Origin: Ostreibacterium oceani
GTDB taxonomy: Bacteria > Pseudomonadota > Gammaproteobacteria > Cardiobacteriales > Ostreibacteriaceae
Direction of reading: 5' to 3'
DNA: 64,000 nucleotides
Assembly (NCBI RefSeq): GCF_009362845.1
Contig: NZ_WHNW01000011.1
Span: 1 to 64,000, forward strand
Below, piece by piece: positions 1 through 7,665 of the stretch. A program made the position numbers and the translations under genes. Each line of letters starts with the position of its first letter. The stretch's first letter is position 1. Below the pieces are notes generated by a model. That model searched no databases and had not been told where the DNA came from. It was given only the letters and a program-made list of their open reading frames with translations.

Positions 1-143
1 CTATCACCCACCGCTAATTCAGGCCCAGTGACAAAGGCATCGTATTCCCCACTACCTACCAACAAATCTGGCGGAACAATCAAAGAATCCCATCCCGCAG
101 GACGACTAGTCTCGGATAGATTATCGTAAAGCGTTTCATCGCG
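1..143 (-). pseudogene. Possible 3' fragment of a disrupted gene, cut by the window edge
   Basis: On the minus strand an open frame runs from just after a stop codon at 144-146 to the window edge. It reads as protein-like sequence (SRPAGWDSLIVPP, then GSGEYDAFVTGPELAVGD) but has no ATG. The neighbouring minus-strand gene at 819-1133 ends abruptly after a hydrolase-like N-terminus. These two pieces could be remains of one gene split by the DNA that holds the plus-strand lipoprotein gene. I do not recognise the family of this piece, and the plus strand is also open here, so the call is weak. Confidence 0.3.
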
Positions 144-214
144 TTATTTGTCGTTCTGTGATAGGATGATCTTTATTTACAGAATGCCTTTATGGTCTTT
201 ATGGAGATTGATTT

Positions 215-844
215 GTGTTACGCGCCTTATTTTTGCTGATAGTTTGTACATTTTTGTCGGGTTGCTTCACTGCTTTGATGTGGTCACATTCATCGGTTGA
301 CGAATATACCTATCGAAATGTTGAAATTGACGGTTTTTTTGTCAATGACGTGCGCTCAAAATTGATTGTAACCAGCTACGATAATGCTTATTCATTTTCG
401 ATTTCAGAAAGTTTTGCTGATACCTTGATGCTCTCAAGAGAAATACAATTCACTCCGGAATTTGCCAATTTTATCATCAACGAGGAAAATGAAATCAAGG
501 GTTCAATCACATTAACCTATAAGTTTGCGCATAACGATGATCGTAGCCCAGAGCAGACAAAAGCGCTTAGGGCGCAACTTGCTTCCCTTGGATTCAAGGC
601 TTCAAGAGATAAAATGACTTATACCAGAGATACGAGCCTTCATGGTCGCAAGCATTTGTTACCAGAAGGAATTCAATTACAACGATTAGACAAGAAACTG
701 ACAATTAGAGTTCGACAGCCAGCCAGTATACCCATGGAAGTTATTGGGGATGTTACTGAAAAAGTATTATTAACACCTGTGACATTACTAATAGATAGTA
801 TAGTAACGCCGGTTTTATTTATGCAAGATTTGACCAGACATTAA
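215..844 (+). CDS. Predicted lipoprotein, function unknown
   Basis: 209 residues with a GTG start at 215, preceded by GGAG at about 203-206; no in-frame ATG fits better. The N-terminus is a short lipoprotein signal with lipobox LSGC (Cys at about residue 17), so the product is probably exported and lipid-anchored. The rest is soluble, mixed and polar, ending with a hydrophobic stretch (residues about 185-203) that might be a second membrane contact. I do not recognise the family. It is the only plus-strand gene in a minus-strand neighbourhood, and its 3' end overlaps the 3' end of the truncated gene at 819-1133 by about 26 bp, which suggests it came in by insertion. Confidence 0.65.
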   Translation: MLRALFLLIVCTFLSGCFTALMWSHSSVDEYTYRNVEIDGFFVNDVRSKLIVTSYDNAYSFSISESFADTLMLSREIQFTPEFANFIINEENEIKGSITLTYKFAHNDDRSPEQTKALRAQLASLGFKASRDKMTYTRDTSLHGRKHLLPEGIQLQRLDKKLTIRVRQPASIPMEVIGDVTEKVLLTPVTLLIDSIVTPVLFMQDLTRH

Positions 845-1133
845 AACCCTCGTCATGATTATACGCCAATTCATAGGTGATGGGCGTCTGAGGATAGTCT
901 GTTTGTAGTTGCTTTTGATACGCGCTCTGAACCACTCGTTGGCTAAGCTTCGCATCTTTTTCCGTATTCCATACGCCATTGACAAAAAATAGGCTTATGG
1001 GGGTTCCACAGGATTGGACGCTATCCTTTTCACTGGCAAGGCTGAGCGATGATGTGGAAAAAATTGTTCCTAGCAAGCAGTACATAGAAATGCGTGTGCA
1101 TTTTTGTAGGTAATGAGCAGTCATTCGTTTCAT
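819..1133 (-). pseudogene. Truncated secreted protein with an alpha/beta-hydrolase-like N-terminus
   Basis: 104 residues with a strong RBS (GGAGGA) lying inside the last codons of the upstream gene; the ATG directly follows that gene's TAA, so translation is probably coupled. After a signal peptide (hydrophobic residues about 14-33, cut near SLA) it reads ISLFFVNGVWNT and later TYELAYNHDEGF. From memory this resembles the first strand and loop of large secreted alpha/beta-hydrolase-like proteins, which continue for several hundred more residues. Here it stops at NVWSNLA, inside the overlap with the convergent lipoprotein gene. I read it as a gene truncated by insertion; a genuine short secreted protein is the alternative. 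Confidence 0.55.
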
Positions 1134-1922
1134 TTAATTTTCCTCCATAAACTCGATATACAGGCAAGGTTGAGCAACGTCCTTGAAAGAAAGGACTTGC
1201 CCACTGCGATACATATTAAAATGGCTATAGACCTCAGCACGCTCAGGCGTGTTAATGAGTAAGGCCTGACTCCAAGCGCCAAGATGGTGCGGCATAATGT
1301 CTTCATCTAACCAGCCGTTTGCAACGGCTTCATCTACTCGATCAAACAAACATTGTATTGCCGCATCCATTAGACCTTCAGTCGCGTCTAGGCGTGTGGT
1401 ATCATTGCTATGCCTTGCCATAATGGTTTCTTGCAGCATAGCGGCATCTTGGTACATGGCATAGCGCAGATTTCGCAGTTTGTCACCGGGGAGTCGCTCA
1501 TAAATCGCCAACTCCAAATCATCACGGATACCATCGCCATCGCTATCAATCCCCTCTAGGGTTAGTTTCCCCGCCTCGCCTGGGTGGGCAGGGATGGTGG
1601 CATCGGGATCTACGGAAAAACCTGGATGCGGGAAAGGGTCAGCGTCTGGCGTTGTCAGATTGGGAGATTGGTTAGCGGATTGTTTGGTGGATTGTTTGGT
1701 GGATTGTTTGGTGGATTGTTTGGTGGATTGGTTGGCGGGATCGTTTAGCGGTTTAGTTGCATCTGCCCATGCTGTGTTTCCCAGTAGCACTAGCGCTACG
1801 AAGATTGCCTTTATTGGGAAGATTGCCTTTATTGGGAAGGCACTTATTGATTTTTCCATTGTTTTTTTTGCCATTAATTTTGCCCTGCTGGTCTGTTGAG
1901 TTTTTGCTATACCATAACACAA
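1134..1922 (-). CDS. Secreted protein with calcium-binding-like Asp loop and QSTK repeats
   Basis: 262 residues from the first ATG, but the likely start is Met17 or Met22 (ATGs near 1874 and 1859), directly before a signal peptide ending in AWA. The mature N-terminus is a low-complexity linker made of QSTK units encoded by a 12-bp tandem repeat. A D-x-D-x-D-G-I-x-D-D loop follows (GIDSDGDGIRDDLE), typical of EF-hand or thrombospondin-3-like calcium sites, then a helical domain with two cysteines. The signal peptide itself contains an 18-bp duplication (FPIKAI twice). It is translationally coupled to the truncated hydrolase-like gene downstream, so the two probably acted together outside the cytoplasm. 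Family not recognised. Confidence 0.65.
   Translation of the reverse strand: MCYGIAKTQQTSRAKLMAKKTMEKSISAFPIKAIFPIKAIFVALVLLGNTAWADATKPLNDPANQSTKQSTKQSTKQSTKQSANQSPNLTTPDADPFPHPGFSVDPDATIPAHPGEAGKLTLEGIDSDGDGIRDDLELAIYERLPGDKLRNLRYAMYQDAAMLQETIMARHSNDTTRLDATEGLMDAAIQCLFDRVDEAVANGWLDEDIMPHHLGAWSQALLINTPERAEVYSHFNMYRSGQVLSFKDVAQPCLYIEFMEEN
1677..1736. repeat. 12-bp tandem repeat, four copies plus one degenerate
   Basis: Unit GGATTGTTTGGT repeated head to tail, encoding QSTK units on the minus strand in the secreted protein. The period is a multiple of three, so copy number changes would keep the frame. Confidence 0.9.
1801..1836. repeat. 18-bp tandem duplication in a signal peptide
   Basis: AAGATTGCCTTTATTGGG occurs twice back to back. 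It duplicates six residues (FPIKAI) at the start of the hydrophobic core of the signal peptide of the minus-strand gene. Confidence 0.9.
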
Positions 1923-2036
1923 AACAACGATGAATCATTTCTGATGCGGTAATTTATGATACACTGTGATACGTGTTATTTTATGGGCTGATAGATGCAG
2001 TAGTCTAGCAAGATGCAGCAGTCTAGCAGCAGTCTA

Positions 2037-2056
2037 GGCGTGATAATCACCACGCC
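2037..2056. other. Small inverted repeat upstream of cfa
   Basis: GGCGTG and CACGCC are separated by 8 bp, within the 188-bp gap between divergent genes. It could be an operator or a weak hairpin. It is preceded by short repeats of GCAGCAGTCTAG type. No clear promoter was identified. Confidence 0.3.
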
Positions 2057-2110
2057 CGGCCATCATAACTCGCAACGATAAACCATAACAAACAACGATA
2101 CGCTATTGCG

Positions 2111-3274
2111 ATGGATAAAACGACCCAACTGCTATTACGTGCGCTAGAAAACACCGTCTACGGACAGTGCGAAGTCATTTTGGATACGGGACAATCGTAT
2201 GCGTTTGCGGGGAAATACCCAGGGCCTGCCGCCAGTATTCGCATTCACCATCCACAGATGCTCCGCCAAGTGGCGATTGGCGGTGATATTGCCTTTGCCG
2301 ATGCTTATCGCTTGGGGCATTGGGATAGCGAAGATATTGCTGGGTTGGTTGAGTTTGTGCTTTGTAATGAACACGCATTGCAGCCGTTTATTTTTGGTCA
2401 GCGTTTGCGCCAATGGCTATCACAATTGCTGTATGTGTTTCGCCGTAATACCCGCGCGGGCAGCCGCAAAAACATCCATGCGCATTATGACTTGGGTAAT
2501 GATTTTTATGCGTTGTGGCTAGATGCGACGATGTCTTATTCGTCAGCTTGGTATCGCCACGGCAATGAGGATTTATTTACCGCACAACAGCATAAATATG
2601 ACCGTATTTTGGCGCAATTTGATACCCAACCACAGCAACTATTGGAAATTGGCTGTGGCTGGGGTGGGTTTGCTGAACGCTGTTTAACCCAGACCAATCA
2701 CCATGTCAAAGGCATTACCATTTCAACCCAACAACACGATTATGCCGTCCAGCGACTACAGCCGTTTGGCGATGCAGCAACGGTTGTTTTAGAGGATTAT
2801 CGAGACCAGCGCGGCAAATACGATGGATTGGTGTCGATTGAAATGTTTGAAGCCGTTGGTGAGCGCTATTGGAAAACCTACTTTGCTCAAGTCAACGCGC
2901 TGCTACAAAAAAAAGGCACGGCAGTCATTCAAACCATCACCATCGATGACGACCATTTTGCAAATTACCGTAAAAGTGGCGATGCGATTCGTAGCTTTAT
3001 TTTCCCTGGCGGGATGTTGCCAAGCCCTAGTCGATTGAAACAACTGGCGCAGGCGGCTAATCTGCAAATTACGGATACCTTTTACTTTGGGCAGGATTAT
3101 GCCAAAACCTTGTTGGATTGGTTAGCGCGGTTTGACCGCCAAGTCGATTTAATTGCGAGCCAACACTTAGACCCTGGGTTTGCCCGATTATGGCGCTTTT
3201 ATTTGGCGTATTGTGCAGGTGCGTTTAACGCAGGGCGGACCAATGTGGTGCAACTGACACTACGCCATGCGTAA
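2111..3274 (+). CDS. cfa: Cyclopropane-fatty-acyl-phospholipid synthase family methyltransferase
   Basis: 387 residues, the usual length of bacterial Cfa (about 380). The family transfers a methylene or methyl from S-adenosylmethionine to the double bond of phospholipid acyl chains at the inner membrane. Visible landmarks are NDFYALWLDATMSYSSAWY, the SAM-binding loop LEIGCGWGG, KGITIS, the RSFIFPGG segment and the C-terminal NAGRTNVVQ. The ATG at 2111 has no clear RBS. It is first of a four-gene run (cfa, MFS, DUF3833, SDR). Similar groupings occur in other proteobacteria, sometimes in stress regulons (from memory), so a specialised fatty-acid methylase rather than the housekeeping Cfa is possible. 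Confidence 0.9.
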   Translation: MDKTTQLLLRALENTVYGQCEVILDTGQSYAFAGKYPGPAASIRIHHPQMLRQVAIGGDIAFADAYRLGHWDSEDIAGLVEFVLCNEHALQPFIFGQRLRQWLSQLLYVFRRNTRAGSRKNIHAHYDLGNDFYALWLDATMSYSSAWYRHGNEDLFTAQQHKYDRILAQFDTQPQQLLEIGCGWGGFAERCLTQTNHHVKGITISTQQHDYAVQRLQPFGDAATVVLEDYRDQRGKYDGLVSIEMFEAVGERYWKTYFAQVNALLQKKGTAVIQTITIDDDHFANYRKSGDAIRSFIFPGGMLPSPSRLKQLAQAANLQITDTFYFGQDYAKTLLDWLARFDRQVDLIASQHLDPGFARLWRFYLAYCAGAFNAGRTNVVQLTLRHA

Positions 3275-3308
3275 CTAGCGAATAAAGTGGTAACAAACGT
3301 GGTGCCTC

Positions 3309-4775
3309 GTGACACGTAAAGCCCCTACGGGTTTGCCCGATACGCCTGTGTCGGATGTGCCTGTGTCGGATGTGCCTGTGGGGCATCGGCGTCGTCATTT
3401 GCTGCAATATAGCTTGCTGGCGTTGCCGTTGGCGTTTGCTGGATTGCCGATTTATCTGCATGTCCCCGAATTCTATGCCACGCAGTTTGCGTTATCACTG
3501 CCAGAGATTGGTTTGTTATTGCTGTTACTCCGTGCTTTTGACGCAGTGCAAGACCCATTGATTGGCTATTTCAGCGATCGTTTTTTTCGCTTTCGACGAT
3601 TGATTATCAACGTAGGGGCGGGGCTGCTATTGGTGGGTTTTTGGGTGTTGTTTCACCCTGACTGGTTCTCCCCCAAAGCTGCCTTGATTATCGGTATGCT
3701 ATTGTGTAATTTAGGGTTTAGCGTGGTGAGTATTAATTATTATACCCTAGGTGGTTTGTGGGTGTCGCGTGAATCAGAGCGCGCGCGGATTACCACGTGG
3801 CGCGAAGGATTTGGGTTAATCGGGTTATTGCTCGCAGCCGTCGCGCCAATGATGCTGGGGAGCCGAGATGATGCGCCAACTGCCTTTCATTGGTTATCAG
3901 TCATTTATGTTCCGATGTTATTATTGGGGCTGTGGGTGTTTTTCCGTTGGTTTGAACGCAGCGTACTCAGCGGTACGTTCAGCGGAACATCCAGTAGCAC
4001 GTGCAGCGGCACATTTAGCAGGGCACCCAGCCTGCCCACCCGTTCACCAACCTATGGATTGGGTGGCGTGTTTTATCCTTGGGGGCGACAGTTTTACGTA
4101 ATCTATGCGTTTAATTTATTGGCGAGCGCAATCCCTGCGGTGTTGTTTTTATTCTTTGTTAATGACCGTATACTAGCGCCAGATTGGAGTGGCTTGTTTT
4201 TATTGATCTATTTTCTCGGTGGTGCATGCGCCATGCCACTTTGGCAGTGGCTTGCGAAAAAAATAGGCAAACGACAGGCTTGGTTAGTCAGCATGGCGCT
4301 TGCGACAATGACCTTTGTTTGGGTATTTGGTCTCGCGGCGGGGGATCTGGTGGCGTATGGTTTTGTCTGTTTGTTATCGGGCTTGGCGTTGGGCGCTGAT
4401 TTGGCGTTGCCACCTGCGATAGTCGCTGATCATTTGGCATCTACAGGCAATTATCGCCGTGCATCGCGACATTTTTCGATGATGACTTTTTTATCCAAGT
4501 CGGCATTGGCATTGGCAACTGGGGTGACATTGCCCATGCTTGGTTGGCTGGGCTATCAACCGGGGCAGGTGAGTGATTATGCGGTAACTAATTATTTGAG
4601 TTATACTTATGCTTTGTTGCCATGTATGATAAAGTTGTTTGTGATGGGGTTGTTGTGGCGTTTTATCCGTTGTCATACCAATGGTACGAATGGTACGGAT
4701 GGTACGAATGGTGCGAATGGTGCGAATGGTGCGAATGAGACGACTATAAACAATCCGACAACAGAGCGTAGTTAA
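3309..4775 (+). CDS. MFS transporter, MelB/GPH-like family
   Basis: 488 residues with GTG start and about 12 membrane segments. The early motif RAFDAVQDPLIGYFSDR is typical of the glycoside-pentoside-hexuronide/MFS_2 group, which move sugars or lipids with a cation. Three low-complexity stretches from 3n tandem repeats are seen: an N-terminal VSDVP duplication (15 bp), a degenerate Ser/Thr/Gly stretch in the central loop (about 3966-4020) and a C-terminal NGT/NGA tail (9-bp unit, six copies). It starts 34 bp after cfa and ends 2 bp before the DUF3833 gene, so it is co-transcribed. MFS_2 proteins include a lysophospholipid carrier in animals, which would fit a lipid operon, but the substrate is unknown. 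Confidence 0.8.
   Translation: MTRKAPTGLPDTPVSDVPVSDVPVGHRRRHLLQYSLLALPLAFAGLPIYLHVPEFYATQFALSLPEIGLLLLLLRAFDAVQDPLIGYFSDRFFRFRRLIINVGAGLLLVGFWVLFHPDWFSPKAALIIGMLLCNLGFSVVSINYYTLGGLWVSRESERARITTWREGFGLIGLLLAAVAPMMLGSRDDAPTAFHWLSVIYVPMLLLGLWVFFRWFERSVLSGTFSGTSSSTCSGTFSRAPSLPTRSPTYGLGGVFYPWGRQFYVIYAFNLLASAIPAVLFLFFVNDRILAPDWSGLFLLIYFLGGACAMPLWQWLAKKIGKRQAWLVSMALATMTFVWVFGLAAGDLVAYGFVCLLSGLALGADLALPPAIVADHLASTGNYRRASRHFSMMTFLSKSALALATGVTLPMLGWLGYQPGQVSDYAVTNYLSYTYALLPCMIKLFVMGLLWRFIRCHTNGTNGTDGTNGANGANGANETTINNPTTERS
4680..4733. repeat. 9-bp tandem repeat encoding NGT/NGA tail
   Basis: Unit AATGGTACG or AATGGTGCG in six copies at the 3' end of the MFS gene. It adds a flexible cytoplasmic tail without changing the frame. 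Confidence 0.9.
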
Positions 4776-4777
4776 CC

Positions 4778-5335
4778 ATGAAAATAAAGGTATTACTGAT
4801 GAGTATCACGGCATTGATTAGCGCTTGTTTTGGCGATATAAAAGGGGAACAGTACGATACGGAACAGCCTAAGCTGGAATTATCGGCTTATTTTGATGGG
4901 CCGATTAAAGCGTGGGGCATCATCCAAGACCGCAGTGGCAATATCACCACACGGTTTGACGTAGAGATTATCGGGCAGTGGCAGGGCGACCAAGGCATAC
5001 TGGATGAAACGTTTCGGTTTTATGACGGTAAAGTGCAAACGCGGCGCTGGGAAATTACTAAAATTGATGGACTTAATTATGTTGGTACAGCAGGTGATAT
5101 TATCGGTGAAGCCAAGGGCAAAGCGCACGGCAACGCCGTGTATTGGACCTACACCATGGATGTGCCAGTCGATGACACGCACTATCGTCTGAAATTTGAC
5201 GACTGGATGTGGCTGATGAATGACGATGTGCTAATCAACCGTTCGTATATGAAAAAATTTGGTATTACGGTGGCTGAGCTGACGATATTTATGCAAAAAC
5301 AATCCAATGAACCCAGTAACCCCAGTAACCCATAG
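4778..5335 (+). CDS. DUF3833 family lipoprotein
   Basis: 185 residues. The N-terminus is a lipoprotein signal ending ALISAC, and the body carries the family pattern: LSAYFDGPIKAWGIIQDRSG, then RFDVEIIGQW, LDETFRFYDG and RRWEITK. DUF3833 proteins have no established biochemical role but recur next to cfa-like genes and short-chain dehydrogenases. The 2-bp gap to the MFS gene and 14-bp gap to the SDR show one operon. The C-terminus ends in SNPSNP from a 9-bp repeat. Probably located in the periplasm or on the outer membrane. Confidence 0.8.
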   Translation: MKIKVLLMSITALISACFGDIKGEQYDTEQPKLELSAYFDGPIKAWGIIQDRSGNITTRFDVEIIGQWQGDQGILDETFRFYDGKVQTRRWEITKIDGLNYVGTAGDIIGEAKGKAHGNAVYWTYTMDVPVDDTHYRLKFDDWMWLMNDDVLINRSYMKKFGITVAELTIFMQKQSNEPSNPSNP

Positions 5336-5349
5336 TATTATTATATAGC

Positions 5350-6138
5350 ATGCCAAATCAACCAGCATATACTTGGATTATCGGGGCCAGCGCAGGCATT
5401 GGTAAAGCCCTAGCCCAATACTACGCCCAACATGATGCTGAGCAGGGGGATTGTTTGGTGTTGTCAGCACGAAATGAAGCGGCGCTCATTGATTTACAAC
5501 AGTCATTGGCTGGCGGGCCACACCACGTGGTGGCGTTTGATGTGAGCTGCTATGACAGCGTATTGCAGGCAAAAAACACGATATTAAGCCGTCAATTAGA
5601 TATTCATCGGGTAATTTTTATGGCAGGGGTTTACCAACCGATGCGCTTAGGCGAGTTGCAACACGCACAAGTAGCGCAGATTATTTCGGTGAATTTGTTG
5701 GGGGCTTTTTATGTGACAGAAATTGTCCTGCCAATACTGCTTGCGCAAACGGACAACCGCGACAACCGCGACAGCAATCGTAGTCGACCGCAATTGGCAT
5801 TGTGTGCCAGCGTTGCTGGCTATCGTGGTCTGCCCAATAGCCAGCCTTATGGCGCGACCAAGGCAGGCGTGATTAATCTTGCCGAATCGCTACGCACAGA
5901 ATACGGCAAACAACTGGATATTCGCTTGATTAACCCTGGGTTTGTGGCAACCCAATTGACGGCAAAAAATGATTTTCATATGCCAGCACAGCTAACCCCT
6001 GAGCAAGCCGCTACTGCAATTGCCAAGGGGCTTGCGGGTCGGCGGTTTGAAATACATTTCCCCAAACGCTTTACCTACGTGGTAAAACTCATTAGTCGCC
6101 TGCCGTATTGGCTGTACTTTGCGCTATTTACGCGTTAG
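5350..6138 (+). CDS. Short-chain dehydrogenase/reductase
   Basis: 262 residues. The NAD(P)-binding glycine motif IGASAGIGKAL opens the protein and the catalytic YxxxK is in QPYGATKAG, with an upstream Ser in LCASVAGY. The C-terminal segment (KLISRLPYWLYFALFTR) is hydrophobic and may dock on the membrane, as in SDRs acting on lipids. A 9-bp duplication gives DNRDNRDS in a loop near residue 137. Last gene of the cfa operon. The substrate is not deducible; a ketone or hydroxyl on a modified acyl chain is a reasonable guess. The stop codon lies inside an 11-bp tandem array. Confidence 0.85.
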   Translation: MPNQPAYTWIIGASAGIGKALAQYYAQHDAEQGDCLVLSARNEAALIDLQQSLAGGPHHVVAFDVSCYDSVLQAKNTILSRQLDIHRVIFMAGVYQPMRLGELQHAQVAQIISVNLLGAFYVTEIVLPILLAQTDNRDNRDSNRSRPQLALCASVAGYRGLPNSQPYGATKAGVINLAESLRTEYGKQLDIRLINPGFVATQLTAKNDFHMPAQLTPEQAATAIAKGLAGRRFEIHFPKRFTYVVKLISRLPYWLYFALFTR

Positions 6139-6175
6139 TCGGGCGTTAGTCGGGCGTTAGTCGGGCGTTAGTTAG
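6132..6175. repeat. 11-bp stop-spanning tandem repeat, four copies
   Basis: Unit GCGTTAGTCGG begins inside the last codons of the SDR gene; the gene's TAG (6136-6138) is repeated in each copy. Confidence 0.9.
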
Positions 6176-6183
6176 GCTTGGCT

Positions 6184-6252
6184 TATTCAAAAACCCCTAT
6201 TCAAAAAAACCTATTCAAAAAAACCTATTCAAAAAAACCTATTCAAAAAACG
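6184..6252. repeat. 14-bp tandem repeat in the gap after the SDR gene
   Basis: Unit TATTCAAAAAAACC in about four good copies plus a degenerate first copy. The gap 6139-6640 holds no convincing gene: a weak open frame from a TTG at 6178 is only translated repeat. Confidence 0.9.
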
Positions 6253-6387
6253 AACGACAATTTAGCAGATGAGCCGATGAATGACCACCGTTATCTGATT
6301 ACTTTGTCATCGAAATATCCTCGCGACGCGATACATCCTAATGGCGCCAAATATCCTAATGACGGGTTATCACGGCAGGGTTTCACA

Positions 6388-6425
6388 GGGCTACATAGCC
6401 CGCTATAGTCGCCCTATAGTTTTTT
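6388..6425 (+). terminator. Rho-independent terminator of the cfa operon
   Basis: Two close hairpins: GGGCT/AGCCC (6388-6401) and CTATAG/CTATAG (6403-6419), the second followed by six T (6420-6425). It ends transcription coming from the SDR gene. Confidence 0.6.
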
Positions 6426-6461
6426 CTTATAAAATCTATTTGTAGAACCCATCGAATCATG

Positions 6462-6511
6462 TTATGCTTAAAACGCTTTTAAGTGTCATATTTTGTTATT
6501 TTTAAGCATAA
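6462..6511. promoter_or_regulatory. 12-bp perfect inverted repeat upstream of the ABC operon
   Basis: TTATGCTTAAAA at 6462-6473 is mirrored by its exact complement at 6500-6511, with 26 bp between that include AAAACGCTTTT. It lies about 130 bp before the substrate-binding protein gene, so it may be an operator or a leader hairpin of that operon. Confidence 0.45.
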
Positions 6512-6640
6512 TGTTTATTGGGGCAGGTGCTGCTGTATGCAATAAAGCCGAACCTGGTTTAGACTGACCTAATTGCCATAATAATTAAATAGTTAAGCAG
6601 TAATATATCCATCAACAACCTGATAAAAGAGGAAAGTAAC

Positions 6641-7438
6641 ATGAGTGTAAAAAACGTATTAAAAAATATCAAAACGACCGCGTTAGCTAGCGCAATTGCC
6701 TTGACTGGGGTTGCCATGATGTCAACGGCAGGGGCTGATGAACTAGACAAAATTAAAGAAAAAGGCGTGTTACGCATTGCCATGAGTGGCGCGTACCCAC
6801 CGTTTAATTTTGTCAATGATCAAAATGAAGTGGTGGGGTTTGACCCCGCTATTGGTAGCGAAATTGCAAAACGCATGGGGCTAGAAGTTGAAATTATCAC
6901 CACAGCATGGGATGGAATTATTGCAGGGTTATTGGCCAATAAATACGATGCCGTCGTTGGTTCAATGTCAATCACGGAAGAGCGTCAAAAAGTAATAGAT
7001 TTTGTTGGCCCTTATTATACAACGCGCCGCGCCATGTTTACCAAACCCGACAGTGGTATTGATTCGTTAGAAAAGGCAGCTGATAAGCGCATGGGTGTGA
7101 CTTTGGGGGAAACGCACGAAGACTGGGCGCGAGCTAAAGACTATAGCATTCGTACCTACAAAGGTCTGCCAGAGTTGCTGTTAGAGCTAAAAAATGGCCG
7201 TGTGGATGTCATTGTTAATGATGGCATTGCCGCAATTTTGGCTATCAAGGAAAATGGTTATGACTTTGTTCAAGTGACGCTGCCAGAAGCAGAAAGCCAG
7301 CCGATTTCGGCAGGTATTGCTATTCGTAAAGGTAACCCAGAGTTAGCCGCCGCAATGCAGGCCGCACTCGATGCGCTAATGGAGGATGGTACGTACCTGA
7401 AAATCGCCGAAGAATGGATTGGTGCTGACATCCGTTAG
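6641..7438 (+). CDS. Periplasmic substrate-binding protein of a polar amino-acid ABC transporter
   Basis: 265 residues with RBS AGAGGAAAG before the ATG. A signal peptide (residues 1-32, ending TAGA) precedes a family 3 solute-binding fold: GVLRIAMSGAYPPFNF, GFDPAIGSEIAKRMG, WDGIIAGLLANKYDAVVG and MSITEERQKVIDF are typical of amino-acid or opine binders. It captures the solute in the periplasm and delivers it to the two permeases at 8480-9810. First gene of the operon. The last codons and stop are triplicated by a 17-bp repeat. A long hairpin downstream (7516-7551) may protect or trim this message relative to the distal genes. Confidence 0.9.
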   Translation: MSVKNVLKNIKTTALASAIALTGVAMMSTAGADELDKIKEKGVLRIAMSGAYPPFNFVNDQNEVVGFDPAIGSEIAKRMGLEVEIITTAWDGIIAGLLANKYDAVVGSMSITEERQKVIDFVGPYYTTRRAMFTKPDSGIDSLEKAADKRMGVTLGETHEDWARAKDYSIRTYKGLPELLLELKNGRVDVIVNDGIAAILAIKENGYDFVQVTLPEAESQPISAGIAIRKGNPELAAAMQAALDALMEDGTYLKIAEEWIGADIR

Positions 7439-7474
7439 GCGCTGACATCCGTTAGGCGCTGATGTCCGTTAAAC
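7424..7474. repeat. 17-bp stop-spanning tandem repeat, three copies
   Basis: GCTGACATCCGTTAGGC begins in the last codons (ADIR stop) of the binding-protein gene and is repeated twice more, so the TAG at 7436-7438 is copied with it. Confidence 0.9.
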
Positions 7475-7515
7475 GATTGAAACGGTTTTATACCTAATTG
7501 ATCTAATTGAAATCG

Positions 7516-7551
7516 CCAGCAACAGAGTGCTTGATTGTATTGTGTTGTTGG
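7516..7551 (+). other. Possible intercistronic hairpin
   Basis: CCAGCAACA (7516-7524) can pair with TGTTGTTGG (7543-7551) over 9 bp with one G-T pair. There is no T run, so it is more likely an mRNA-stabilising or processing structure after the binding-protein gene than a terminator. Confidence 0.35.
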
Positions 7552-7567
7552 TGATTCAAACAATGAG

Positions 7568-7611
7568 CAATCAATGAACAATCAATGAACAATCAATGAA
7601 CAATCAATGAA
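7568..7611. repeat. 11-bp tandem repeat, four copies
   Basis: Unit CAATCAATGAA in the leader of the creatininase-family gene. Each copy carries an ATG without an RBS. Confidence 0.9.
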
Positions 7612-7665
7612 TAAACGCCAGATAATTGCAAGTCAAGTCACAAGTCAAGTAACAAGGTGAAAGCA

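Noticed and set aside
1594-1899. Plus-strand frame opposite the secreted calcium-loop protein
   Set aside because: Low-complexity antisense of the QSTK repeat; the minus-strand frame has signal peptide and Asp loop.
6178-6408. Open frame of 76 codons after the SDR gene
   Set aside because: TTG start and mostly 14-bp repeat translation (IQKNLFKK type); no sign of selection as protein.
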